Origin: UBA1794 sp964439955
Lineage (GTDB): Bacteria; Bacteroidota; Bacteroidia; Bacteroidales; Bacteroidaceae
Assembly (NCBI GenBank): GCA_964439955.1
Contig: CAYTPX010000008.1
Coordinates: 6,601-70,600 of the forward strand
Direction: 5' to 3'
DNA: 64,000 nt
The notes under the pieces are model-generated. The model was not told the DNA's origin, did no database searches, and was given only the letters and a program-made list of their open reading frames with translations. The position numbers and the translations under genes were made by a program. Shown piece by piece: positions 42,001-50,266 of this stretch (its first letter is position 1; each line of letters begins with the position of its first letter).

Positions 42001-42062
42001 CGGGCGGCACTTTCCCGAAAAAGCGGCGGCACTTTTCCCGGGAAGTGCCCCCGCTTCCTCCC
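42001..42062. repeat. Dispersed 22-bp repeat, three units
   Basis: GGGCGGCACTTTCCC, GAAAAAGCGGCGGCACTTTT and GGGAAGTGCCCCCGCTTCC lie in tandem directly after the terminator. The remainder of the 394-bp interval 41925-42318 holds the next promoter and leader and no gene. Confidence 0.7.
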
Positions 42063-42219
42063 CGAAGCCCCGGCAGCCAACCGCCCCGCCCCCGGCAGGA
42101 AAGAGGAAGGAGGGCGCAAATCCCCGCAAAAAAGGCGGAGGGAAATACGTAAACTTTAAATCTTCATAATTTCATGGCCATTACTTCGCACATCCATGTC
42201 CTATTTCATGGAAATGTGA

Positions 42220-42227
42220 TACCTTTG
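42220..42227 (+). promoter_or_regulatory. -7 promoter element of the second fasciclin gene
   Basis: TACCTTTG matches the consensus, about 92 bp before the start codon. Confidence 0.7.
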
Positions 42228-42229
42228 TA

Positions 42230-42243
42230 GCGGATTTATCCGC
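42230..42243 (+). promoter_or_regulatory. 5' leader hairpin of the second fasciclin gene
   Basis: GCGGAT and ATCCGC form a short stem at the predicted transcript start, followed by CTTAT as in the first fasciclin gene's leader. The sequences differ but the position and form agree. Confidence 0.4.
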
Positions 42244-42318
42244 CTTATGGATATCCGTAACAAGCTAAGGCTTACATATTTACACTTACCAGCCGTCCTT
42301 CCTAAAAAAGATTCACGT

Positions 42319-44331
42319 ATGAAAAAAAGACCTTTAAGAAAAGGATTAATTGGATGCCTCTTGGGCTTGGCGGTCGTAGCGGCCTCATGCACCAACGACG
42401 ACATCCCGAGCGAAAGTTACTACACCTTTACCGGACAGACATTAGGGCAGTACCTGCAAAACAACGCGGACGACTACAGCGACTTCGTCAATCTGCTGAA
42501 CCGCTCCTACGTCACGACGGACGGCACAGGCTCGACCGTACTCGAGATGCTCAACTCCTACGGTTACTACACCTGTTTCGCGCCCGACAATGAGACGATG
42601 GCCAAATATTTGGCAAAGGAAGGGCTGGCTTCCGTCGAGGAAGTTTCCGACTCCGCGGCAAGGGTCCTCTCGCTCATGAGCATCATCTCTTCCTCCACCA
42701 CCGTCTACGAAACACAATACTTCGAAAACCGCCTGCCCGACCAGAACCTCTACAAGAAGACCATTTACGTTACCTCGTCCGGCGGGAGCACATACTGCAT
42801 CAACGACATGGCCACTATCACGGAACAGGACATCGAAGTACACAACGGCGTCATACAACGCGTCGATTCCGTCTTGGAGCCTTCGGACTTGACCCTGCTC
42901 GGCTTCTTCGAGGAGCATCCCGAATATTCGCTCTTCCTTGAGGCGCTGGAGCTGACCGCCGTGTATGAGCGCGTGAACTCCGAGCAGGAAGACATATACT
43001 ACACCGCCCCCGCGTCAATGGAGGACAACGACGGCAACACCATGCAGAACTTCCCCACGCAGCGTTTCTACGGTTTCACCTGTTTCGTAGAGCCCAACAC
43101 CGTGTACGAAGCCGCGGGCATCACCGACATAGAAGGCTTGAAGACCCATGCAAAGAACTGGTTCAAAGAAACCTACGAGACTGACGCGCCGGAGATATAC
43201 GCTTTGGGCAACAACGAGAACTATACGGACTCGGACAACTACCTGAACCGCTTCGTAGCCTACCACTTTGTGAACAAGAGCATCTCCCAAGCCGACTTTG
43301 ACGAAGCCTCATCGACCTTCCAAAGCGGCTACGAGAAATACCTTGACTATGCCGAAACTTTGGCCCCAGGGCAGATTTTGTGCTTGGCTGCTGGGAAAAA
43401 CACGTTCTCCAGCGACGATTACGACGGACGCCTCCAGCTCAATCCCTCGCCCAACCAAGTGGCCTTGGAAAACATATCCTCCTACCGCACGTGGACCCGC
43501 CCGACCAGCAACGGGGTTCTCTTGGCCGACAAGACCCAAATGATTTCGTCCATCGGGTATTTCCATGAGTTGGAAAGCATACTCACTTTCCCCCGCAGCG
43601 ACTTCCAAAAGACGCGCCTGCGCCTCGACATGGCATCGCTCTTCCCCGAGATGATGAGCAATTCCATACGCTATGTCACAAAAGAAGGAGCAGGCTACGG
43701 CCTTCCCGAGGGATTCCTCTCCAACTATTGGCTGAACTCCACGAGCACCGTCCTCTACTACTTGCAAAGCTCGTCGCCGGCCACCACCGAATGGAACGAC
43801 TTCCAAGGCGACGAATTCATAGCGAAAGGGAACTTCGACTTTACCGTGCGTCTCCCGCCCGTGCCCGCCGGGCTTTATGAGGTGCGCCTCGGCTATACGG
43901 TCAATACCAGCCGCGGATGCGGGCAAATGTACCTCGGCACTTCGCTGGACAACCTGACCGCCGCCGGAATCCCCGTAGACCTTACCGTCAGGGCTGCCAC
44001 GAAAGGATGGGTGGAAGACGCGAACGACGACACCGATTACGAGTCGGACAAGCTCCTCCGGGCCAACGGTTACATGAAAGGCCCCAACTCCTCGAACGCG
44101 GGCGGAGGCCAGAACACCACCGTCAACTTGCGGCAAGTGGGGGGAAGCAGCTACAGTGAGGATGCCCTGCGCGTCATCTTGGGCACAATCCAGCTCACCA
44201 CCGACGGGAGCATCTACGTGCGCTTCCGCAATGCCACCACCAGTACGACGCCGCAGTTCATGATGGACTACATAGAGGTTTGCCCCTCCAACATCTACGA
44301 CAACCCGGATACAACCGAACCGCGCGACTAA
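42319..44331 (+). CDS. Fasciclin (FAS1) domain lipoprotein, paralog
   Basis: 670 residues from MKKRPLRKGLIGCLLGLAVVAASC, with the lipobox ending AASC and then TNDDIPSESYYTFTGQTLGQYL, nearly the same as the preceding paralog. FAS1 motifs: LNSYGYYTCFAPDNETMAKYL, VHNGVIQRVDSVLEPSD, and a second degenerate copy with NRFVAYHFVNKSIS. C-terminal beta domains include PPVPAGLYEVRLGYTVNTSRGCGQMYLG, and the end is EVCPSNIYDNPDTTEPRD. Both paralogs have separate promoters and terminators, so they are independently expressed. In-frame codons upstream of MKKRP give no signal peptide and are rejected. Confidence 0.82.
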   Translation: MKKRPLRKGLIGCLLGLAVVAASCTNDDIPSESYYTFTGQTLGQYLQNNADDYSDFVNLLNRSYVTTDGTGSTVLEMLNSYGYYTCFAPDNETMAKYLAKEGLASVEEVSDSAARVLSLMSIISSSTTVYETQYFENRLPDQNLYKKTIYVTSSGGSTYCINDMATITEQDIEVHNGVIQRVDSVLEPSDLTLLGFFEEHPEYSLFLEALELTAVYERVNSEQEDIYYTAPASMEDNDGNTMQNFPTQRFYGFTCFVEPNTVYEAAGITDIEGLKTHAKNWFKETYETDAPEIYALGNNENYTDSDNYLNRFVAYHFVNKSISQADFDEASSTFQSGYEKYLDYAETLAPGQILCLAAGKNTFSSDDYDGRLQLNPSPNQVALENISSYRTWTRPTSNGVLLADKTQMISSIGYFHELESILTFPRSDFQKTRLRLDMASLFPEMMSNSIRYVTKEGAGYGLPEGFLSNYWLNSTSTVLYYLQSSSPATTEWNDFQGDEFIAKGNFDFTVRLPPVPAGLYEVRLGYTVNTSRGCGQMYLGTSLDNLTAAGIPVDLTVRAATKGWVEDANDDTDYESDKLLRANGYMKGPNSSNAGGGQNTTVNLRQVGGSSYSEDALRVILGTIQLTTDGSIYVRFRNATTSTTPQFMMDYIEVCPSNIYDNPDTTEPRD

Positions 44332-44364
44332 ACCGGGTGCGGCACATGCCGCCCGGCAGGAAAG

Positions 44365-44406
44365 GACGCCCCTCCGCCCCTACAAGGACGGAGGGGCGTC
44401 TCCCTT
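44365..44406 (+). terminator. Hairpin terminator of the second fasciclin gene
   Basis: A 12-bp perfect stem (GACGCCCCTCCG with its complement at 44389-44400) is followed by TCCCTTTT. Confidence 0.75.
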
Positions 44407-44425
44407 TTCCCCCGGCGCTCCTCCC

Positions 44426-44484
44426 GGAAAGTGCCGGTACTTTCCGCCCGTACCCACGGGGCTTTTGCCGGAAAGCGCCGCGGG
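44426..44484. repeat. Dispersed 22-bp repeat, two to three units
   Basis: GGAAAGTGCCGGTACTTTCC at 44426-44445 is one of the best preserved units; a second unit, GGAAAGCGCCGCGGG, follows. It lies between the convergent fasciclin and metH genes. Confidence 0.75.
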
Positions 44485-44572
44485 ACACGGAAAAAAGGGG
44501 AGGCGCGAACCCGCACCGTCCCCTGCAACGCCCCGTCCTCCCGGGGGCAAGATAAACAAAACCTAAGGCGGA

Positions 44573-47320
44573 TCAAAAGAAATCAGGCTTGCGCCTGCGT
44601 GCTTCCTCAAGGGACAACAACCCGGCTTGCCGCCGCCCGTAGTCAGCCCGCAGGCGGGCGTAATCTGCCTCCAGCCGCTCCACGTAGGCTTCGCGCGTGC
44701 GCGGGTTCTGCAAGGCGGCGCATGCCAACACGTCTTGGGCCGCGTCCTTCACCCACACCACCGGCGCCCCATACTCGGGGGCGATGCGCAAGGCGGTGTG
44801 GAGGCGCGAGGTAGTGGCCCCGCCGATGAGCAACGGGATGCGCAAGCCCCCGGCCTCCATGAGGCGCGCCACATGCACCATCTCCTCGAGCGAGGGGGTT
44901 ATCAGCCCGCTCAAGGCCACAAAGTCCACCCGCTCCTCGCGGGCCTTGCGCACGATCTCCTCGGCGGGCACCATCGTGCCCAAGTCGATTACCTCGTAAT
45001 TGTTGCACCCGAGCACGACTCCCACGATGTTCTTCCCGATGTCGTGCACGTCGCCCTTCACCGTGGCCAGCAGCACGCGCCCCGCCGATGCGGCGCCCTC
45101 CACCCGCCCGGCCTCAATATAGGGCTGAAGGATGCCCACGGCCTGCTTCATGGTGCGAGCGGTCTTCACCACCTGCGGCAGGAACATCTTGCCCGCCCCA
45201 AAGAGCTTGCCCACTTCGGTCATGCCCTCCATGAGAGGGCCCTCTATGATGTCCACCGCCCTCGCATGGCAGCCAAGTGCCTCGTGCAGGTCTTCTTCCA
45301 GGTATTGCCCATCACCCTTCACCAAAGCCCGCTTCAACCGTTCGTCCAGCGGGCAGCTGCGCCAGCCGTCCCCTCCCCCTCGGCCCAAGGCCGCAGGGGC
45401 TTCCGCCCCGGAGTGCAGCTCCTGGGCAGCCGCGAGCAAGCGCTCGGCGGCGTCCGCGCGGCGGTAGAGCACGACGTCTTCTATGAGTTCCAGCAGGTCG
45501 TGGGGCAGTTCGCTGTACAAGACCGAGGCCGCGGGATTGACAATGCCCATGTCCATCCCCGCCTCCAAGGCATGGTAGAGGAAAACCGCATGGATGGCCT
45601 CGCGCAAGTAGTTGTTGCCGCGGAAAGCGAAGGAAAGGTTGCTCACGCCCCCGCTCACGTGGGCGTAGGGAAGGTGGGCGCGTATCCAGCGCGTGGCTTG
45701 TATGAAGTCGAGCGCGTAGCGGTCGTGTTCGGGGATTCCCGTGGCCACGGCCAGCACATTCGGGTCGAATATGATGTCCTCGGGCGGGAAGTTTGCCCCT
45801 CCGGGGGCGGTCAGCAGGCGGTAGGCGCGGGCGCATACCTCGATTTTCCGCTCGTACGTGTCGGCCTGCCCCTGCTCGTCGAAAGCCATCACCACCACGG
45901 CGGCGCCGTAGCGCCGTATGAGCCGCGCCTTGGCCAGGAAGGCTTCCTCGCCCTCCTTGAGGGAAATGGAGTTTACCACGGCTTTCCCCTGCACGTTCTC
46001 AAGCCCCGCGCGGATTACCTCCCACTCCGAACTGTCAATCATGAAGGGCACGCGCGCGATGTCCGGCTCGGCCGAGAGCAGGCGCACGAAGTGTTCCATC
46101 TCGGCGCGGGCGTCCAGCAGCCCGTCGTCCATGTTTATGTCCAAAACGAGGGCGCCATCTTCTACCTGCTTGCGGGCGATGGCAAGCGCCTCGGCGTAAT
46201 TTTTCTCCCTAATGAGGCGCAGGAACTTGCGCGACCCGGCCACGTTGCAACGCTCGCCCACGTTAATGAAGCGCACCTCGGGCTTCGCTTCCAAGACCTC
46301 CAAGCCCGAGAGGCGCAAGAGGCGGGGCTTTTCGGAAAAAGCCCTTGGCCTTTTCCCCGAGACCAGCGGGGGAAACCGGGCAATGAAGGCATCGGTCGTG
46401 CCACAGCAGCCGCCGACAATATTGACAAGCCCTTCCTCCACGTATTCGCGCACTTCGCGTTCCATTTCCTCGGGCGACTGGTCATACTGCCCGAGGCTGT
46501 TGGGCAGGCCCGCGTTGGGGTAGGCCGAGACAAAACACGGAGCCATCTCCGAGAGTTGCTCAAGGAAAGGCTTCAACTCCCGCGCCCCGAACGAGCAATT
46601 CAAACCCACGCTGAAGAGCGGGTAGTGGCACATCGAGACAAGCCATGCCGCCAAAGTCTGGCCCGAGAGGACGCGCCCGCTGCGGTCGGCCACGGTGGCC
46701 GACAACATGACGGGCACTTCCCGCCCGCAGGCCTGCATCGCCTCTTCCGCCGCCATGAGGGCGGCCTTGGCGTTGAGCGTGTCGAAGATGGTCTCTACCA
46801 GCAGCGCGTCCACGCCACCCTCGAGCAAGGCGGAGATTTGCCCGAAGTAAGCCGCCCGGAGCGTGGCGAAATCCAGTTCGCGCGCCGCCGGGTCGTCCAC
46901 GTCCCGACTCATCGAGCAACTCTTGTTGGTAGGCCCTATGGAGCCCGCCACATAGCGCCGCTTCCCGGGGACGCGCGGCGAGTATTCGTCGGCCAGGCGG
47001 CGTGCCAGGCGCGCCCCCTCCAAGTTCAGTTCCCGCACACAGTCCGCCACGTGGTAGTCTTGCATGGAGACGGCGTTCGAGCTGAAAGTGTTCGTCTCGA
47101 TGATGTCGGCCCCTGCCTCCAAGTAGCGGCGGTGTATGTCGGAAACCACGTCCGGGCGGGTCAGGTTCAGTATGTCGTTGTTGCCCTTCATCTGCCCCGG
47201 CACGCCGGCGAAGCGCGTCCCTCGGAAGTCCGCCTCGCCGAGCCCGTAGGATTGGATCATAGTGCCCATCGCGCCGTCCAGCACCAATATGCGGCGGCGG
47301 GCGTCCTCTTGCAAACCCAT
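44573..47320 (-). CDS. metH: Cobalamin-dependent methionine synthase lacking the reactivation domain
   Basis: 915 residues; moves a methyl group from 5-methyl-tetrahydrofolate to homocysteine via cobalamin. The homocysteine domain (about 1-318) has zinc ligands C242, C305 and C306 (NCSFGA, GGCCGT). The pterin domain (about 348-600) has FINVGERCNVAGS. The B12 cap and Rossmann domains (about 655-880) have DVHDIGKN, with axial ligand H759. It ends at SLEEARRRKPDFF, just where the S-adenosylmethionine reactivation domain of E. coli MetH would begin, so reactivation must come from a separate protein if at all. The linker between domains 1 and 2 (about 320-337) is encoded by a copy of the dispersed repeat. 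It starts 2 bp after smpB. Confidence 0.94.
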   Translation of the reverse strand: MGLQEDARRRILVLDGAMGTMIQSYGLGEADFRGTRFAGVPGQMKGNNDILNLTRPDVVSDIHRRYLEAGADIIETNTFSSNAVSMQDYHVADCVRELNLEGARLARRLADEYSPRVPGKRRYVAGSIGPTNKSCSMSRDVDDPAARELDFATLRAAYFGQISALLEGGVDALLVETIFDTLNAKAALMAAEEAMQACGREVPVMLSATVADRSGRVLSGQTLAAWLVSMCHYPLFSVGLNCSFGARELKPFLEQLSEMAPCFVSAYPNAGLPNSLGQYDQSPEEMEREVREYVEEGLVNIVGGCCGTTDAFIARFPPLVSGKRPRAFSEKPRLLRLSGLEVLEAKPEVRFINVGERCNVAGSRKFLRLIREKNYAEALAIARKQVEDGALVLDINMDDGLLDARAEMEHFVRLLSAEPDIARVPFMIDSSEWEVIRAGLENVQGKAVVNSISLKEGEEAFLAKARLIRRYGAAVVVMAFDEQGQADTYERKIEVCARAYRLLTAPGGANFPPEDIIFDPNVLAVATGIPEHDRYALDFIQATRWIRAHLPYAHVSGGVSNLSFAFRGNNYLREAIHAVFLYHALEAGMDMGIVNPAASVLYSELPHDLLELIEDVVLYRRADAAERLLAAAQELHSGAEAPAALGRGGGDGWRSCPLDERLKRALVKGDGQYLEEDLHEALGCHARAVDIIEGPLMEGMTEVGKLFGAGKMFLPQVVKTARTMKQAVGILQPYIEAGRVEGAASAGRVLLATVKGDVHDIGKNIVGVVLGCNNYEVIDLGTMVPAEEIVRKAREERVDFVALSGLITPSLEEMVHVARLMEAGGLRIPLLIGGATTSRLHTALRIAPEYGAPVVWVKDAAQDVLACAALQNPRTREAYVERLEADYARLRADYGRRQAGLLSLEEARRRKPDFF
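46322..46362. repeat. Dispersed repeat, in-frame copy in the metH linker
   Basis: GGGCTTTTCGGAAAAAGCCC followed by TTGGCCTTTTCC shares the unit pattern and encodes residues near 320-337, between two catalytic domains where extra residues are tolerated. Confidence 0.55.
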
Positions 47321-47322
47321 GC

Positions 47323-47775
47323 TTAGTGTTTCATGAAGCGGTCCATGTAGCGCTTGTCGTCGCGCTCCTTGATCGCCTCGCGTTTGTCGTATTGTTTCTT
47401 ACCTTTACACAGGGCGACGACCACCTTGGCCAAGCCCTTTTCGTTGATGAACAGGCGGAGCGGCACCACGGTGAAGCCGGGGGTGAGCAGATCCCGCCGC
47501 AGTTTGCCAAGCTCCTTCTTCGTCAAAAGCAGTTTCCGCTCGCGCCGGGCGTTGTGGTTGTTGTACGAACCATAGAAATACTCAGCGATGTGCATGTTTT
47601 TCACCCACATCCCGTCCCGGTCCATGTAGCAGAAAGTGTCGGCCAGGCTAGCCTTCCCTTGCCGGAGCGACTTGATTTCCGTCCCGGTGAGCACTATTCC
47701 GGCCGTATAAGTGTCGATGATTTCGTAATCGAAACTGGCCTTCCGGTTCTTTATGTTTATGGGGAGTGGTTTCAT
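47323..47775 (-). CDS. smpB: SsrA-binding protein SmpB
   Basis: 150 residues; binds tmRNA and the stalled ribosome in trans-translation. Conserved OB-fold features are NIKNRKASFDYEIIDTYTAGIVLTGTEIKSLR, YFYGSYNNHNARRERKLLL and the basic C-terminal tail ending KRYMDRFMKH. It lies between a Yip1 protein gene and metH on the same strand, the normal Bacteroidales order smpB-metH. No tmRNA gene was recognised in the window. Confidence 0.96.
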   Translation of the reverse strand: MKPLPINIKNRKASFDYEIIDTYTAGIVLTGTEIKSLRQGKASLADTFCYMDRDGMWVKNMHIAEYFYGSYNNHNARRERKLLLTKKELGKLRRDLLTPGFTVVPLRLFINEKGLAKVVVALCKGKKQYDKREAIKERDDKRYMDRFMKH

Positions 47776-47792
47776 AAGCGGGACTTTATTTT

Positions 47793-48374
47793 TTATCCGA
47801 CGATGCGGTCATAGAAATTCGCGATGAGGGTTGTAAACAAAATCAGCACCAAAGTGATCAAAACCGAAATGATGAGCCGTCCCCTATCGGGCACGTCAAG
47901 CATCTTCTTGCTGCCCTCCCATACGATATAGAGCGTATAAAACTGGAAAGGGAAGCCGAGGAAAGAGAAAACCTCCACGATGTTCCCCATCGTGCGCAGC
48001 ACGACCAGCAGCGTCATCGAATAGGAAAGTAGCACCGGCAACGGCATGCCCTGTTCCAAAGACCGCCACGACGAGGGGAAAAGGCGGTGCAAAAAGAAGA
48101 GCGCCAAGTAGAACCCGACGATGAACACGAAGAAAAAGCCCACGATCTCCAAGAAGGCACGGGGGACAACCTCGCCCATCGGAACCGTCCCGTCCGCCAC
48201 GCGGGCGGCTACCAGCTTGGCGGCGAAGCAAAGCAGGGCGCAACAAGACACCAACGGGTACAGGTATTCGGCCACAGGGTTGCACCGCCCCTCTTCCGCC
48301 TCGCCCGCGATTTCCTCCCACGCCCTTGCGGGGTGGAAGATAACCTGGAGCACACGTCGAAAAACTTTCCTCAT
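47793..48374 (-). CDS. Yip1 domain family membrane protein
   Basis: 193 residues from MRKVFRRVLQVIFHPARAWEEIAGE, a typical Yip1-domain opening (FHPARAWEEI), followed by five predicted transmembrane helices. The function in bacteria is unknown. First in the smpB-metH run, separated by 17 bp. The start is chosen at the MRKVF methionine where similarity begins. Confidence 0.8.
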   Translation of the reverse strand: MRKVFRRVLQVIFHPARAWEEIAGEAEEGRCNPVAEYLYPLVSCCALLCFAAKLVAARVADGTVPMGEVVPRAFLEIVGFFFVFIVGFYLALFFLHRLFPSSWRSLEQGMPLPVLLSYSMTLLVVLRTMGNIVEVFSFLGFPFQFYTLYIVWEGSKKMLDVPDRGRLIISVLITLVLILFTTLIANFYDRIVG

Positions 48375-48387
48375 AAGAACCCTTGTT

Positions 48388-48909
48388 TCACTCGTTATTG
48401 TCCGGGACGACACGCACGAATTCATCCAGATGCCCTTCAGCATAGGCGGCCACGCGGGCAGTGAAGTCCTCCTCGCCCTCTATGAATTCCTCCTCGGGTG
48501 CTTCAAATTGGGGGAATTGCTCATAGAGCGCCATGAACTCCTCGTCGCTCCTTTCCCGCTCGAGCTCCGCGCGGTGTGCCTCGTAGACCCGCCGGGCGCG
48601 GTTGACGACCGCGGCCAAGTCGTCCAGCCCCCACGTGCGGAGCACCGCGGCGAAAGGGTTGTGGAAGACATAAGGCCCGTAGCCATTCTGGATAAGCTGG
48701 ACGAAACCGCCCTCGGCCATCTCGTCGCGGAACAAACGGTAGGCAAGCAACGTGTGCTGCGCGGCCGACAATTTCGGCATCGACTCGGCAGTCAGCACCC
48801 CGCCAGCCGCCGCAAGCAGCGTACCGGCCAGCAATTCCAAAAGGCCATCCGCGCCCTCTTGCGCCGCCCGGCGCAGGGCACTCCCGGCAAGCGTAACGTC
48901 CGTTCCCAT
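48388..48909 (-). CDS. DUF4375 (DMP19-like) protein
   Basis: 173 residues. Core motif LLAYRLFRDEMAEGGFVQLIQNGYGPYVF...LRTWGLDDLAAVVNRARRVYE matches the DUF4375/DMP19 family, small helical proteins that in Neisseria mimic DNA. The acidic C-terminal part (EAPEEEFIEGEEDF) suits that description, though the DNA-mimic role is not general. The start is set by a promoter 28 bp upstream; longer readings run antisense across btuF. It precedes the Yip1 gene by 13 bp and probably heads the operon. Confidence 0.75.
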   Translation of the reverse strand: MGTDVTLAGSALRRAAQEGADGLLELLAGTLLAAAGGVLTAESMPKLSAAQHTLLAYRLFRDEMAEGGFVQLIQNGYGPYVFHNPFAAVLRTWGLDDLAAVVNRARRVYEAHRAELERERSDEEFMALYEQFPQFEAPEEEFIEGEEDFTARVAAYAEGHLDEFVRVVPDNNE

Positions 48910-48936
48910 TTCCCTACAAGTACTCAGATTGGTCGG

Positions 48937-48944
48937 CAAAGGTA
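48937..48944 (-). promoter_or_regulatory. -7 promoter element of the DUF4375-Yip1-smpB-metH run
   Basis: TACCTTTG on the minus strand, 28 bp before the DUF4375 start. Confidence 0.7.
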
Positions 48945-48996
48945 CGAATTCCATCCGTATTTCGCCTTCCGCCATGGCCATTTTCTGCAAAAGCCC

Positions 48997-49004
48997 TATC
49001 TTTG
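48997..49004 (+). promoter_or_regulatory. -7 promoter element of the btuF/btuC-like pair
   Basis: TATCTTTG, 74 bp before the start. The leader contains the 22-bp tandem duplication and no cobalamin riboswitch. Confidence 0.65.
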
Positions 49005-49026
49005 CCCATGCTTGGGGTGGAAGCCT

Positions 49027-49076
49027 CGCCGCTTTTCCGCAAAACCCTCGCCGCTTTTCCGCAAAACCCTCGCTGC
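49027..49076. repeat. Dispersed repeat: exact 22-bp tandem duplication in the btuF leader
   Basis: Two identical copies of CGCCGCTTTTCCGCAAAACC plus CT lie at 49027-49048 and 49049-49070, with a third partial copy reaching the start codon. It shows the repeat's natural period directly. Confidence 0.85.
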
Positions 49077-49077
49077 T

Positions 49078-50262
49078 ATGTTCAAAAACTGCTACCGTTC
49101 CGCCGCCCTCGTGCTGCCCTTCCTCGCGGCGGCCTGCACCCCTTCCGGGCAAAACGGCCCCACCGGCCAACCGGGCGACACGCTCGAAACACGGTTTGCC
49201 CAAGGCTTCGACTTGGTGGAGCACGGCACCTACTTGGAGGCCATAGTCTACAATCCTTGGGCGCAAGGCAGCGTCCTGGCGCGCTACCTGCTGGTGCGCG
49301 ACACGGCCGCCGTACCGCCCGGCGGGGGGACGAGGGTGGAAATCCCCATCGGCACGCTGGCCGCCAACTCTTCTACCTACCTGGAGCCACTGGAGATGCT
49401 CGGCGTGCTGCCGTCCGTGACGGGCGTCTGCAACGCAGACTACATCTATAACCCGCGCGTCCTGCGCGGCGTGGCCGAAGGACGCATAGCCGACCTGGGC
49501 GACTCCTACAACCTCAACATAGAGCGCCTCCTGCGCCTCGGCCCCGACGCCCTGATGACCACGGCCTACAACACGCCGGACGAGAACACCCGCCGCTTGG
49601 AACGCTGCGGGATACCCATCATCTACAATGCCGAATGGCAGGAGGCCTCCCCCTTGGGGCGGGCAGAATGGATGCGCTTCATAGCCGCCTTCTACGACCG
49701 CCTGCCCTTGGCCGACAGCCTCTTCGGGGGCATTGCTGAACGTTACTTGGCACTGAAGGGGGAAGTGGCACGCTCTTTGTCCCATGACGCGAAGCGCCCA
49801 CGCCTGATGGTGGGGCAGGACTTCCGGGGAAGCTGGAGCATGCCCGCCGACAACAGCTTCAACGCCCTGCTCTACCGCGACGCGGGGGCCGACTACACCC
49901 CGCCCGCCCCCGCCACGGGGGAAGGCGCTCCCGGCCTCCCGGAGGGCAGCAACGCCACGGGAAGCCGCACTACGACGCTGGAAGCCGCGCTGCTCCAATA
50001 TGGCGACGCGGACTGCTGGGTGGGCGCACAAGCATCGACCTACGAAGAGTTGCAGTCGGCCGACAGCCGCTACACCCTCTTCCGCCCTTTCCGCAGCGGG
50101 GAAGTCTACAACTTCAACGGGCGCACCACGCCCTCGGGGGGCAACGATTATTGGGAAAGCGCCATCGTGCATGCCGACACGCTGCTGGCCGACTTGGTAA
50201 AAGTGTTCCACCCCACGCTCCTCCCCAACCACAAGTTTGTCTACGTCCGCCCGCTCCACTGA
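49078..50262 (+). CDS. Periplasmic substrate-binding lipoprotein of an iron/cobalamin-type ABC importer
   Basis: 394 residues; lipoprotein signal with lipobox AAAC (MFKNCYRSAALVLPFLAAACTPSG), then a BtuF/FhuD-like clamshell fold: EIPIGTLAANSSTYLEPLEMLGVLPSVTGV, IERLLRLGPDALMTTAYN, YNAEWQEASPLGRAEWMRFIAAFYD. It captures a metal chelate or cobalamin and delivers it to the permease encoded 4 bp downstream. A vitamin B12 role would fit the nearby metH, but no cobalamin riboswitch is visible and the ligand could equally be a siderophore. Confidence 0.85.
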   Translation: MFKNCYRSAALVLPFLAAACTPSGQNGPTGQPGDTLETRFAQGFDLVEHGTYLEAIVYNPWAQGSVLARYLLVRDTAAVPPGGGTRVEIPIGTLAANSSTYLEPLEMLGVLPSVTGVCNADYIYNPRVLRGVAEGRIADLGDSYNLNIERLLRLGPDALMTTAYNTPDENTRRLERCGIPIIYNAEWQEASPLGRAEWMRFIAAFYDRLPLADSLFGGIAERYLALKGEVARSLSHDAKRPRLMVGQDFRGSWSMPADNSFNALLYRDAGADYTPPAPATGEGAPGLPEGSNATGSRTTTLEAALLQYGDADCWVGAQASTYEELQSADSRYTLFRPFRSGEVYNFNGRTTPSGGNDYWESAIVHADTLLADLVKVFHPTLLPNHKFVYVRPLH

Positions 50263-50266
50263 CGCC

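Noticed and set aside
44627..47326. 899-codon open frame antisense to metH
   Set aside because: It mirrors a strongly conserved gene; the frame stays open because of GC-rich third positions, and its translation shows no recognisable domain.
49005..49077. Cobalamin riboswitch upstream of the btuF-like gene
   Set aside because: The leader is only about 70 nt and consists of the 22-bp repeat; no B12-box-like sequence or room for the aptamer. None was seen before metH either.
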